64,000 nt of DNA from the NCBI RefSeq assembly GCF_052857255.1, contig NW_027526486.1, positions 310,001-374,000 of the forward strand, in the 5' to 3' direction. Below, piece by piece: positions 1-12,102 of this stretch. Position 1 is the stretch's first letter; each line of letters begins with the position of its first letter. The notes beneath the pieces were generated by a model. The model had not been told where the DNA came from, ran no database searches, and worked only from the letters and a program-made list of their open reading frames with translations. This DNA comes from Amblyomma americanum. Its lineage: Eukaryota; Arthropoda; Arachnida; Ixodida; Ixodidae. A program made the position numbers and the translations under genes.

Positions 1-779
1 ACCTTTCTCTCGTATACTCTTCGAAGACTTGTGAAATCGATGCTCGTGAATCTTGCTAGTTTCGATCTAAAACTATTTATCCCGTTGTTGTGAGCTGGAA
101 TACAAGTTTTCGCGCAGTTCTGAGAGAAAAAGTTTACATCTTTCTCTCGTGTACTCTTCGACGACATGTAAAATCGATGCTCGTGAATCTTGCTAGTTTC
201 GATTTAAAAATATTTATCCCGTTGTTTTGAGCCGGAATACAAGTTTTCGCGCAGTTCTGAGAGAAAAAGTTTACACCTTTCTCTCGTGTACTCTTCGAAG
301 ACTTGTAAAATCGATGCTCGTGAATCTTGCTAGTTTCGATCTAAAACGATGTATCCCGTTGTTTTCAGCCGGAATTCAAGTTTTCGCGCAGTTCTGAGAG
401 AAAACGTTTACACCTTTTTCTTGTCTACTGTTCGACGACTTGTAAAATCGATGCTCGTGAATCTTGCTAGTTTCGACCTAAAACGATGTATCCCGTTGTT
501 TTGAGCCGGAATACAAGATTTCGCGCAGTTCTGAGAGAAAAAGTTTACATCTTTCTCTCGTGTACTCTTCGACGACATGTAAAATCGATGCTCGTGAATC
601 TTGCTAGTTTCGATCTAAAAATATTTATCCCGTTGTTTTGAGCCGGAATACTAGTTTTCGCGCAGTTCTGAGAGAAAAAGTTTACACCTTTCTCTCGTGT
701 ACTCTTCGACCACTAGTAAAATCGATGCTCGTGAATCTTGCTAGTTTCGATCTAAAACGATGTATCCCATTGTTTTGAG

Positions 780-3700
780 CCGGAATACAAGTTTTCGCGC
801 AGTTCTGAGAGAAAAAGTTTACACCTTTCTCTCGTCTACTATTCGACGACTTGTAAAATCGATGCTCGTGAATCTTGCTAGTTTCGACCTAAAACGATGT
901 ATCCCTTTGTTTTGAGCCGGAATGCAAGTTTTCGCGCAGTTCTGAGAGAAAAAGTTTACACCTTTCTCTCGTGTACTCTTCGACGACATGTAAAATCGAT
1001 GCTCGTGAATTTTGCTAGTTTCGATCTAAAACGATATATCCTGTTGTTTTGAGCCGGAATACAAGTTTTCGCGCAGTTCGGAGAGAAAAAGTTTACACCT
1101 TTCTCTCGTCTACTATTCGACGACTTGTAAAATCGATGCTCGTGAATCTTACTAGTTTTGATCTAAAACGACGAATCCCGTTGTTTTGAGCCGGAATACA
1201 AGTTTTCGCGCAGTTCTGAGAGAAAAAGTTTACACCTTTCTCTCGTCTAGTATTCGACGACTTTTAAAATCGATGCTCGTGAATCTTGCTAGTTTAGACC
1301 TAAAACGATGTATCCCGTTGTTTTGAGCCGGAATACACGTTTTCGCGCAGTTCTGAGAGAAAAAGTTTACACCTTTCTCTCGTGTACTCTTCGACGACTT
1401 GTAAAATTGATGCTCGTGAATCATGCTAGTTTCGATCTGAAACGATGTATCCCGTTGTTTTGAGCCGGAATACAAGAATTTCGCGCAGTTCTGAGAGAAA
1501 AAGTTTACACCTTTCTCTCGTCTACTCTTCGAGGACTTGTAAAATCGATGCTCGTGAATCTAGCTAGTTTTGATCTAAAACGATGTATCCCGTTGTTTTG
1601 AGCCGGAATACAAGTTTTCGCGCAGTTCCGAGAGAAAAAGTTTACACCTTTCTATCGTCTACTATTCGACGACTTGTAAAATCGATGCTCGTGAATCTTG
1701 CTAGTTTCGACCTAAAACGATGTATCCCTTTGTTTTGAGCCGGAATACAAGTTTTCGCGCAGTTCTGAGAGAAAAAGTTTACACCTTTCTCTCGTCTACT
1801 ATTCGACGACTTGTAAAATCGTTGCTCGTGAATCTTGCTAGTTTCGACCTAAAACGATGTATCCCTTTGTTTTGAGCCGGAATACAAGTTTTCGCGCAGT
1901 TCTGAGAGAAAAAGTTTACACCTTTCTCTCGTGTACTCTTCGACGACTTGTAAAATCGATGCTCGTGAATCTTGCTAGTTTCGATCTAAAACGATGTATC
2001 CCGTTGTTGTGAGTCGGAATACAAGTTTTCGCGCAGTTCTGAGAGTTAAAGTTTACACCTTTCTCTCGTCTACTCTTCGAAGACTTGTGAAATCGATGCT
2101 CGTGAATCTTGCTAGTTTCGATCTAAAACTATTTATCCCGTTGTTTTGAGCTGGAATACAAGTTTTCGCGCAGTTCTGAGAGAAAACGTTTACACCTTTT
2201 TCTTGTCTACTATTCGAAGACTTGTAAAATCTATGCTCGTGAATCTTGCTAGTTTCGACCTAAAACGATGTATCCCGTTGTTTTGAGCCGGAATACAAAA
2301 TTTTCGCGCAGTTCTGAGAGAAAAAGTTTACATCTTTCTCTCGTGTACTCTTCGACGACATGTAAAATCGATGCTCGTGAATCTTGCTAGTTTCGATCTA
2401 AAACGATGAATCCCGTTGTTTTGAACCGGAATACAAGTTTTCGCACAGTTCTGAGAGAAAAAGTTTACCCCTTTCTCTCGTCTACTATTCGAAGACTCGT
2501 AAAATCGATGCTCTTGAATCTTGCTAGTTTCGACCTAAAACGATGTATCCCATTGTTTTGAGCCAGAATAAAAGTTTTCGCGCAGTTCTGAGAGAAAACG
2601 TTTACACCTTTCTCTCGTCTACTCTTCGACAACTTGTAAAATCGATGCTCGTGAATCTTGCTAGTTTCGATCTAAAACGATGTATCCCGTTGTTTTGAGC
2701 CGGAATACAAGTTTTCGCGCAGTTCTGAGAGAAAAAGTTTACGCCTTTCTCTCGTGTACTCTTCGACGACTTGTAAAATTGATGCTCGTGAATCATGCTA
2801 GTTTCGATCTAAAACGATGTATCCCGTTGTTTTGAGCCGGAATAGAAGTTTTTGCGCAGTTCTGAGAGAAAAAGTTTACACCTTTCTCTCGTCTACTATT
2901 CGACGACTTGTAAAATCGATGCTCGTGAATCTTGCTAGTTTCGATCTAAACGATCTATGCCATTGTTTTGAGCCGGAATACAAGTTTTCGCGCAGTTCTG
3001 AGAGAAAAAGTTTACACCTTTCTATCGTCTATTTACGACGACTTGTAAATTCGATGCTCGTGAATCTTGCTAGTTTCGACCTAAAACGATGTATTCCTTT
3101 GTTTTGAGCCGGAATACAAGTTTTCGCGCAGTTCTGAGAGAAAAAGTTTACACCTTTCTCTCGTCTACTATTCGACGACTTGTAAAATCGTTGCTCGTGA
3201 ATCTTGCTAGTTTCGACCTAAAACGATGTATCCCTTTGTTTTGAGCCGGAATACAAGTTTTCGCGCAGTTCTGAGAGAAAAAGTTTACACCTTTCTCTCG
3301 TGTACTCTTCGACGACTTGTAAAATCGATGCTCGTGAATCTTGCTAGTTTCGATCTAAAACGATGTATCCCGTTGTTTTGAGTCGGAATACAAGTTTTCG
3401 CGCAGTTCTGAGAGCTAAAGTTTACACCTTTCTCTCGTCTACTCTTCGAAGACTTGTGAAATCGATGCTCGTGAATCTTGCTAGTTTCGATCTAAAACTA
3501 TTTATCCCGTTGTTTTGAGCTGGAATACAAGTTTTCGCGCAGTTCTGAGAGAAAACGTTTACACCTTTTTCTTGTCTACTGTTCGACGACTTGTAAAATC
3601 GATGCTCGTGAATCTTGCTAGTTTCGACCTAAAACGATGTATCCCGTTGTTTTGAGCCGGAATACAAGTTTTCGCGCAGTTCTAAGAGAAAAAGTTTATA

Positions 3701-4616
3701 TCTTTCTCTCGTGTACTCTTCGACGACATGTAAAATCGATGCTCGTGAATCTTGCTAGTTTCGATCTAAAAATATTTATCCCGTTGTTTTGAGCCGGAAT
3801 ACAAGTTTTCGCGCAGTTCGGAGAGAAAAAGTTTACACCTTTCTCTCGTCTACTATTCGACGACTTGTAAAATCGATGCTCGTGAATCTTACTAGTTTTG
3901 ATCTAAAACGACGAATCCCGTTGTTTTGAGCCGGAATACAAGTTTTCGCGCAGTTCTGAGAGAAAAAGTTAACACCTTTCTCTCGTCTAGTATTCGACGA
4001 CTTTTAAAATCGATGCTCGTGAATCTTGCTAGTTTAGACCTAAAACGATGTATCCCGTTGTTTTGAGCCGGAATACACGTTTTCACGCAGTTCTGAGAGA
4101 AAAAGTTTACACCTTTCTCTCGTGTACTCTTCGACGACTTGACAAATCGATGCTCGTGAATCTTGCTAGTTTCGACCTAAAACGATGTATCCTTTTGTTT
4201 TGAGCCGGAATACAAGTTTTCGCGCAGTTCTGAGAGAAAAAGTTTACACCTTTCTCTCGTCTACTATTCGACGACTTGTAAAATCGATGCTCGTGAATCT
4301 TACTAGTTTTGATCTAAAACGACGAATCCCGTTGTTTTGAGCCGGAATACAAGTTTTCGCGCAGTTCTGAGAGAAAAAGTTTACACCTTTCTCTCGTCTA
4401 GTATTCGACGACTTTTAAAATCGATGCTCGTGAATCTTGCTAGTTTCGACCTAAAACGATGTATCCCGTTGTTTTGAGCCGGAATACACGTTTTCGCGCA
4501 GTTCTGAGAGAAAAAGTTTACACCTTTCTCTCGTGTACTCTTCGACGACTTGACAAATCGATGCTCGTGAATCTTGCTAGTTTCGACCTAAAACGATGTA
4601 TCCTTTTGTTTTGAGC
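780..4616 (+). repeat. Higher-order block, copy 1 (28 monomers)
   Basis: This 3,837-bp stretch matches 4,617-8,999 variant by variant. Shared rare markers are the GGAATGCAAG monomer (921 and 4,757), ATATATCCTGTTG (1,034 and 4,870) and ACTAGTTTTGATC (1,149 and 4,985). The offset is 3,836 (28 x 137) at the start, 4,107 in the middle (from the region around 1,475-2,600 onward) and 4,383 at the end (from about 3,000 onward). Copy 1 therefore lacks two separate two-monomer segments that copy 2 has, around 1,475 and around 3,000. Boundaries are estimated from where variants stop matching. Confidence 0.75.
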
Positions 4617-7600
4617 CGGAATACAAGTTTTCGCGCAGTTCTGAGAGAAAAAGTTTACACCTTTCTCTCGTCTACTATTCGACGACTTGTAAAATCGATG
4701 CTCGTGAATCTTGCTAGTTTCGACCTAAAACGATGTATCCCTTTGTTTTGAGCCGGAATGCAAGTTTTCGCGCAGTTCTGAGAGAAAAAGTTTACACCTT
4801 TCTCTCGTGTACTCTTCGACGACATGTAAAATCGATGCTCGTGAATTTTGCTAGTTTCGATCTAAAACGATATATCCTGTTGTTTTGAGCCGGAATACAA
4901 GTTTTCGCGCAGTTCGGAGAGAAAAAGTTTACACCTTTCTCTCGTCTACTATTCGACGACTTGTAAAATCGATGCTCGTGAATCTTACTAGTTTTGATCT
5001 AAAACGACGAATCCCGTTGTTTTGAGCCGGAATACAAGTTTTCGCGCAGTTCTGAGAGAAAAAGTTTACACCTTTCTCTCGTCTAGTATTCGACGACTTT
5101 TAAAATCGATGCTCGTGAATCTTGCTAGTTTAGACCTAAAACGATGTATCCCGTTGTTTTGAGCCGGAATACACGTTTTCGCGCAGTTCTGAGAGAAAAA
5201 GTTTACACCTTTCTCTCGTGTACTCTTCGACGACTTGTAAAATTGATGCTCGTGAATCATGCTAGTTTCGATCTGAAACGATGTATCCCGTTGTTTTGAG
5301 CCGGAATACAAGTTTTTGCGCAGTTCTGAGAGAAAAAGTTTACACCTCTCTCGTCTACTATTCGACGACTTGTAAAATCGATGCTCGTGAATCTTGCTAG
5401 TTTCGAGCTAAACGATCTATGCCATTGTTTTGAGCCGGAATACAAGTTTTCGCGCAGTTCTGAGAGAAAAAGTTTACACCTTTCTCTCGTGTACTCTTCG
5501 ACGACGTGTAAAAGCGATGCTCGTGAATCTTGCTGGTTTCAATCTAAAACGATGTATCCCGTTGTTTTGAGCCGGAATACAAGAATTTCGCGCAGTTCTG
5601 AGAGAAAAAGTTTACACCTTTCTCTCGTCTACTCTTCGAGGACTTGTAAAATCGATGCTCGTGAATCTAGCTAGTTTTGATCTAAAACGATGTATCCCGT
5701 TGTTTTGAGCCGGAATACAAGTTTTCGCGCAGTTCTGAGAGAAAAAGTTTACACCTTTCTATCGTCTACTATTCGACGACTTGTAAAATCGATGCTCGTG
5801 AATCTTGCTAGTTTCGACCTAAAACGATGTATCCCTTTGTTTTGAGCCGGAATACAAGTTTTCGCGCAGTTCTGAGAGAAAAAGTTTACACCTTTCTCTC
5901 GTCTACTATTCGACGACTTGTAAAATCGTTGCTCGTGAATCTTGCTAGTTTCGACCTAAAACGATGTATCCCTTTGTTTTGAGCCGGAATACAAGTTTTC
6001 GCGCAGTTCTGAGAGAAAAAGTTTACACCTTTCTCTCGTGTACTCTTCGACGACTTGTAAAATCGATGCTCGTGAATCTTGCTAGTTTCGATCTAAAACG
6101 ATGTATCCCGTTGTTGTGAGTCGGAATACAAGTTTTCGCGCAGTTCTGAGAGTTAAAGTTTACACCTTTCTCTCGTCTACTCTTCGAAGACTTGTGAAAT
6201 CGATGCTCGTGAATCTTGCTAGTTTCGATCTAAAACTATTTATCCCGTTGTTTTGAGCTGGAATACAAGTTTTCGCGCAGTTCTGAGAGAAAACGTTTAC
6301 ACCTTTTTCTTGTCTACTATTCGACGACTTGTAAAATCTATGCTCGTGAATCTTGCTAGCTTCGACCTAAAACGATGTATCCCGTTGTTTTGAGCCGGAA
6401 TACAAAATTTTCGCGCAGTTCTGAGAGAAAAAGTTTACATCTTTCTCTCGTGTACTCTTCGACGACATGTAAAATCGATGCTCGTGAATCTTGCTAGTTT
6501 CGATCTAAAACGATGAATCCCGTTGTTTTGAACCGGAATACAAGTTTTCGCACAGTTCTGAGAGAAAAAGTTTACCCCTTTCTCTCGTCTACTATTCGAA
6601 GACTCGTAAAATCGATGCTCTTGAATCTTGCTAGTTTCGACCTAAAACGATGTATCCCATTGTTTTGAGCCAGAATAAAAGTTTTCGCGCAGTTCTGAGA
6701 GAAAACGTTTACACCTTTCTCTCGTCTACTCTTCGACAACTTGTAAAATCGATGCTCGTGAATCTTGCTAGTTTCGATCTAAAACGATGTATCCCGTTGT
6801 TTTGAGCCGGAATACAAGTTTTCGCGCAGTTCTGAGAGAAAAAGTTTACGCCTTTCTCTCGTGTACTCTTCGACGACTTGTAAAATTGATGCTCGTGAAT
6901 CATGCTAGTTTCGATCTAAAACGATGTATCCCGTTGTTTTGAGCCGGAATAGAAGTTTTTGCGCAGTTCTGAGAGAAAAAGTTTACACCTTTCTCTCGTC
7001 TACTATTCGACGACTTGTAAAATCGATGCTCGTGAATCTTGCTAGTTTCGATCTAAATGATCTATGCCATTGTTTTGAGCCGGAATACAAGTTTTCGCGC
7101 AGTTCTGAGAGAAAAAGTTTACACCTTTCTCTCGTGTACTCTTCGACGACGTGTAAAAGCGATGCTCGTGAATCTTGCTGGTTTCAATCTAAAACGATGT
7201 ATCCCGTTGTTTTGAGCCGGAATAGAAGAATTTCGCGCAGTTCTGAGAGAAAAAGTTTACACCTTTCTCTCGTCTACTCTTCGAGGACTTGTAAAATCGA
7301 TGCTCGTGAATCTAGCTAGTTTTGATCTAAAACGATGTATCCCGTTGTTTTGAGCCGGAATACAAGTTTTCGCGCAGTTCTGAGAGAAAAAGTTTACACC
7401 TTTCTATCGTCTACTATTCGACGACTTGTAAATTCGATGCTCGTGAATCTTGCTAGTTTCGACCTAAAACGATGTATCCCTTTGTTTTGAGCCGGAATAC
7501 AAGTTTTCGCGCAGTTCTGAGAGAAAAAGTTTACACCTTTCTCTCGTCTACTATTCGACGACTTGTAAAATCGTTGCTCGTGAATCTTGCTAGTTTCGAC

Positions 7601-8999
7601 CTAAAACGATGTATCCCTTTGTTTTGAGCCGGAATACAAGTTTTCGCGCAGTTCTGAGAGAAAAAGTTTACACCTTTCTCTCGTGTACTCTTCGACGACT
7701 TGTAAAATCGATGCTCGTGAATCTTGCTAGTTTCGATCTAAAACGATGTATCCCGTTGTTTTGAGTCGGAATACAAGTTTTCGCGCAGTTCTGAGAGCTA
7801 AAGTTTACACCTTTCTCTCGTCTACTCTTCGAAGACTTGTGAAATCGATGCTCGTGAATCTTGCTAGTTTCGATCTAAAACTATTTATCCCGTTGTTTTG
7901 AGCTGGAATACAAGTTTTCGCGCAGTTCTGAGAGAAAACGTTTACACCTTTTTCTTGTCTACTGTTCGACGACTTGTAAAATCGATGCTCGTGAATCTTG
8001 CTAGTTTCGACCTAAAACGATGTATCCCGTTGTTTTGAGCCGGAATACAAGTTTTCGCGCAGTTCTGAGAGAAAAAGTTTATATCTTTCTCTCGTGTACT
8101 CTTCGACGACATGTAAAATCGATGCTCGTGAATCTTGCTAGTTTCGATCTAAAAATATTTATCCCGTTGTTTTGAGCCGGAATACAAGTTTTCGCGCAGT
8201 TCGGAGAGAAAAAGTTTACACCTTTCTCTCGTCTACTATTCGACGACTTGTAAAATCGATGCTCGTGAATCTTACTAGTTTTGATCTAAAACGACGAATC
8301 CCGTTGTTTTGAGCCGGAATACAAGTTTTCGCGCAGTTCTGAGAGAAAAAGTTAACACCTTTCTCTCGTCTAGTATTCGACGACTTTTAAAATCGATGCT
8401 CGTGAATCTTGCTAGTTTAGACCTAAAACGATGTATCCCGTTGTTTTGAGCCGGAATACACGTTTTCACGCAGTTCTGAGAGAAAAAGTTTACACCTTTC
8501 TCTCGTGTACTCTTCGACGACTTGACAAATCGATGCTCGTGAATCTTGCTAGTTTCGACCTAAAACGATGTATCCTTTTGTTTTGAGCCGGAATACAAGT
8601 TTTCGCGCAGTTCTGAGAGAAAAAGTTTACACCTTTCTCTCGTCTACTATTCGACGACTTGTAAAATCGATGCTCGTGAATCTTACTAGTTTTGATCTAA
8701 AACGACGAATCCCGTTGTTTTGAGCCGGAATACAAGTTTTCGCGCAGTTCTGAGAGAAAAAGTTTACACCTTTCTCTCGTCTAGTATTCGACGACTTTTA
8801 AAATCGATGCTCGTGAATCTTGCTAGTTTCGACCTAAAACGATGTATCCCGTTGTTTTGAGCCGGAATACACGTTTTCGCGCAGTTCTGAGAGAAAAAGT
8901 TTACACCTTTCTCTCGTGTACTCTTCGACGACTTGACAAATCGATGCTCGTGAATCTTGCTAGTTTCGACCTAAAACGATGTATCCTTTTGTTTTGAGC
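4617..8999 (+). repeat. Higher-order block, copy 2 (32 monomers)
   Basis: This is the longer partner of 780-4,616, adjacent to it in direct orientation. It keeps two pairs of monomers missing in copy 1: one around 5,310-5,580, with the GTGTAAAAGCGATG and GCTGGTTTCAATC variants, and the same type again around 7,080-7,320. The end is placed by adding the last measured offset (4,383) to the end of copy 1. After about 9,000 the next monomers belong to another type (GTGTTCTCTTCGATGAC, near 9,190) that resembles 26,460 instead. Confidence 0.72.
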
Positions 9000-10447
9000 C
9001 GGAATACAAGTTTTCGCGCAGTTCTGAGAGAAAAAGTTTACACCTTTCTCTCGTCTACTATTCGACGACTTGTAAAATCGATGCTCGTGAATCTTGCTAG
9101 TTTCGACCTAAAACGATGTATCCCGTTGTTTTGAGCCGGAATACAAGTTTTCGCGCAGTTCTGAGAGAAAAAGTTTACACCTTTCTCTCGTGTTCTCTTC
9201 GATGACTTGTAAAATCGATGCTCGTGAATCATGCTAGTTTCAATCTGAAACGGTGTATCCCGTTGTTTTGAGCCGGAATACAAGTTTTCGCGCAGTTCTG
9301 AGAGTTAAAGTTTACACCTTTCTCTCGTCTACTCTTCGAAGACTTGTGAAATCGATTCTCGTGAATCTTGCTAGATTCGATCTAAAGCGATCTATCTCGT
9401 TGTTTTGAGCCGGAATACAAGTTTTCGCGAGGTTCTGAAAGAAAAAGTTTACACCTTTCTCTCGTGTACTCTTCGACGACTTGTAAAATTGATGCTCGTG
9501 AATCTTGCTAGTTTCGATCTAAAACTATTTATCCCGTTGTTTTGAGCCGGAATACAAGTTTTCGCGCAGTTCTGAGAGAAAACATTTACACCTTTTTCTC
9601 GTCTACTATTCGACGACTTGTAAAATCGATGCTCGTGAATCTTGCTAGTTTCGACCTAAAACGATGTATCCCGTTGTTTTGAGCCGGAATACAAGTTTTC
9701 GCGCAGTTGTGAGAGAAAAAGTTTACACCTTTCTCTCGTGCACTCTTCGACGACATGTAAAATCGATGCTCGTGAATCTTGCTAGTTTCGATCTAAAACG
9801 ATGAATCCCGTTGTTTTGAACCGGAATACAAGTTTTTGCGCAGTTCTGAGAGAAAAAGTTTACACTTTTCTCTCGTCTACTATTCGACGACTCGTAAAAT
9901 CGATGCTCGTGAATCTTGCTAGTTTCGACCTAAAACGATGTATCCCGTTGTTTTGAGCCGGAATAAAAGTTTTCGCGCAGTTCTGAGAGAAAAAGTTTAC
10001 ACCTTTCTCTCGTGTACTCTTCGACGACTTGTAAAATCGATGCTCGTGAATCTTGCTAGTTTCGATCTAAAACAATGTATCCCATTGTTTTGGGCCGGAA
10101 TACAAGTTTTCGCGCAGTTCTGAGAGAAAAAGTTTACACCTTTCTCTCGTCTACTATTCGACGACTTGTAAAATCGATGCTCGTGAATCTTGCTAGTTTC
10201 GATCTAAAACTATTTATCCCGTTGTTTTGAGCTGGAATACAAGTTTTCGCGCAGTTCTGAGAGAAAACGTTTACACCTTTTTCTTGTCTACTATTCGACG
10301 ACTTGTAAAATCGATGCTCGTGAATCTTGCTAGTTTCGACCTAAAACGATGTATCCCGTTGTTTTGAGCCGGAATACAAGTTTTCGCGCAGTTCTGAGAG
10401 AAAAAGTTTACATCTTTCTCTCGTGTACTCTTCGACGACATGTAAAA

Positions 10448-10684
10448 AAGTCTAGTGGGTGGATACGTGTCTACTTCTAGGTCTGTGTTTTCGCTTTTCG
10501 CTGTCTTCTCGTGTGTGGCGTGGGTCGGACAGTGCCCTCCGTGCGACCGAATGCTGACGACGCCCCTACGGAGAAATTCCCGGCACGGCGGGCGCATTCT
10601 CAAGTGAGAAAACCCAACCGGAACCCTCAGGGGCAAGCTAGGCTTAGCTCGGCGCTGCCGAGCGAGGCCGCGCTACGCGTCTGC
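10448..10684 (+). other. LINE 5' UTR, probable internal promoter region
   Basis: This is the non-satellite leader between the insertion point and the first in-frame ATG of ORF1. Elements of this kind usually carry a promoter inside the first tens of bases, because transcription must regenerate the 5' end. Here the element starts with AGTCTAGTGGGTGGATACG. I could not place a downstream promoter element at the canonical spacing, so the promoter role is inferred. The ORF1 frame is open across part of this leader (from 10,511) but has no ATG until 10,685, and the predicted residues there look like chance coding. Confidence 0.6.
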
Positions 10685-12102
10685 ATGGATTCTGCGTTGT
10701 CGACGACGGCTACGCGGATGCCCGCTGTGTTGCCACCTGACGCAGCCTCCACGTCCACGCAATCGTCAGCGCCTCTAGGCCTCCAGCCTGCGCCGTCTTC
10801 CGATGCTACGACTTTGGCCTGTGACATGGACTGCTCTACCGCCTCCGTGCCCGTGGCACTCCCTCAAGAAACTGTGCCCGTCGCGCCAGTTCAGTATTCC
10901 CACCAAGGGCCGTCACCAGCGTCTGAGCCTCCTCCACAGATGCCTCCCGTGAGTCAAGGCTCTCTTTCGCCTGCTGCGAACTCGTTCCGCGTTACCATCA
11001 AGCCTACATTGCGCTTTGATATGACTGCCATCCCTGCCCGGAATGTTCAAGCCACAATTGACCATGCCCTTGGTTCTTCGAACTACTGCGGGTTTGTCGT
11101 CCATCGCCCATCGAACACCATCACGGTAAACTTGTCATCCTTGATGGACGCCCAGAAACTTTGCGCAGTTACGCGGATCCCCCTGGATGACAGCAAGCAT
11201 GTCCCGGTGCAAATATATTTTGCATCTGGTCCTGACACAATCCGCTGCATGGTTTATCATGTCGACAGCACGAGCCCTCCCGAGGAGGTGCGCGCAAATA
11301 TTCGCTGCTCAACTCATGTTGTACTGCAAGCACGGCCTATGGGTCGCCGGGGCTCATACCTGCTCATCCTGCAAGGCCGTTGACTCTCCCGAAGTACCTT
11401 ACCTACTACGGTGCGATCGTCAAACCACAGCCCTTCCGACCTCGTCGTATTTTTTGCTATCACTGCCACAAAGAAGGACATATGCAAAATACCTGCCCTA
11501 ATCCAGCAGCTGTGGCCGACATGAATGAACCAACAGCTCATTGTGCCCTGTGCAAATCGCCGGACCATGACATTCGCTCCCCCGCTTGTCCAAAGAAGAA
11601 GCAAGCGAAGAAGTTTCACAAGTCGCCTGCAAAAATGGATGTCCCTACAAGTAATCACTTTGCAGCTCTCGCATGTGACGACAACGACTTCCCTGAACTT
11701 TCTTTATCTGAGCCTGCTGCTCACCATACGTCTCCTCGCCAGCGTACATATGCACAAGCGGCTCACCTTCACGGATCAAATGGTACGCCCAAACGTCCAG
11801 TGCATCCATCACATGTGGATACTACAGATGAAGACACAGCTTTAGACAATGCAATCGCGGAGGCTCGCCGCCGACTAGACGAACTCACCCAGCGCCGGGA
11901 ACAGCGTCGTTCTCAATCCTCTCGAAGAATTCTCATAACTCGGGAGCAATCATCAGAGGAATCACCTAGGGTAAGCACTGGCCCACAATCAGGTGCCGAC
12001 CACCTGTTAGCCGTGACTACCCCGACAGTGGACAAGATATTAGCGCTGATGAAGCAGGTGACATCCCTCATCGTGGAAGCTCTTCGGCCTCGTCATGGAT
12101 AG
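10685..12102 (+). pseudogene. LINE ORF1 (Gag-like, zinc-knuckle RNA-binding protein), frameshifted
   Basis: ORF1 proteins of I/Jockey-type LINEs bind the element RNA and form the particle that carries ORF2 protein. The first part is read from the ATG at 10,685 (MDSALSTTATRM) to a TGA at 11,381-11,383. It is a Pro/Ala/Ser-rich N-terminus followed by a folded segment ending ARPMGRRGSYLLILQGR. The family continuation (LPKYLTYYGAIVKP, then the zinc knuckles) is one frame back, open from 11,380 to the TAG at 12,100-12,102. The shift lies between about 11,370 and 11,385, so ORF1 is split by a 1-base loss or 2-base gain. Knuckle 1 is CYHCHKEGHMQNTC (C-x2-C-x4-H-x4-C); knuckle 2 is CALCKSPDHDIRSPAC (C-x2-C-x4-H-x6-C). 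The C-terminal tail is charged and Gln/Arg-rich. An upstream GTG at 10,511 stays in frame but is an unlikely start. The last 8 bases overlap ORF2. Confidence 0.85.
11455..11589 (+). other. Two CCHC zinc knuckles of ORF1
   Basis: The first knuckle is at 11,455-11,496 (cysteines at both ends, His in GH) and the second at 11,542-11,589. They are separated by 15 residues (PNPAAVADMNEPTAH). Paired or triple CCHC knuckles near the end of ORF1 are typical of I, Jockey and R1 type elements and bind nucleic acid. All eight zinc ligands are present, so this half of ORF1 shows no decay beyond the upstream frameshift. Confidence 0.88.

Larger units (their letters stand above)
1..10447 (+). repeat. 137-bp satellite array, left of the LINE
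   Basis: The whole stretch is a head-to-tail tandem repeat of a 137-bp monomer, about 76 copies, with no inversion and no unrelated sequence. Landmarks in each monomer, in order, are ATCGATGCTCGTGAATC, TTGCTAGTTTCGA, AAAACGATGTATCCCG, TTGTTTTGAGCCGGAAT, TTTTCGCGCAGTTCTGAG, AGTTTACACC and CTCTTCGACGACTTG. Monomers differ by a few substitutions or 1-3 base indels, and these variants recur together over long distances, which defines higher-order repeats. GC by hand count of the consensus is about 42%. The window opens inside the array. I see no gene in it; short open frames on both strands follow the repeat. A pericentromeric, centromeric or other heterochromatic location is inferred. Confidence 0.97.

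Noticed and set aside
1..10447. CRISPR-like regular repeats.
   Set aside because: The repeats are directly adjacent 137-bp units without unique spacers, and the context is eukaryotic.
10461..10466. GGATAC as a downstream promoter element of the LINE.
   Set aside because: It fits the loose consensus but lies about 13 bases after the element start instead of about 28; chance is likely.
10511..10684. ORF1 starting at the GTG at 10,511.
   Set aside because: There is no reason for GTG initiation in a eukaryotic element, and the first in-frame ATG at 10,685 begins a typical low-complexity N-terminus.
11187..11501. Overlapping open frame in the third frame across the ORF1 break.
   Set aside because: It lacks the Gag motifs on both sides of the shift and overlaps two better supported frames; it is a shadow.
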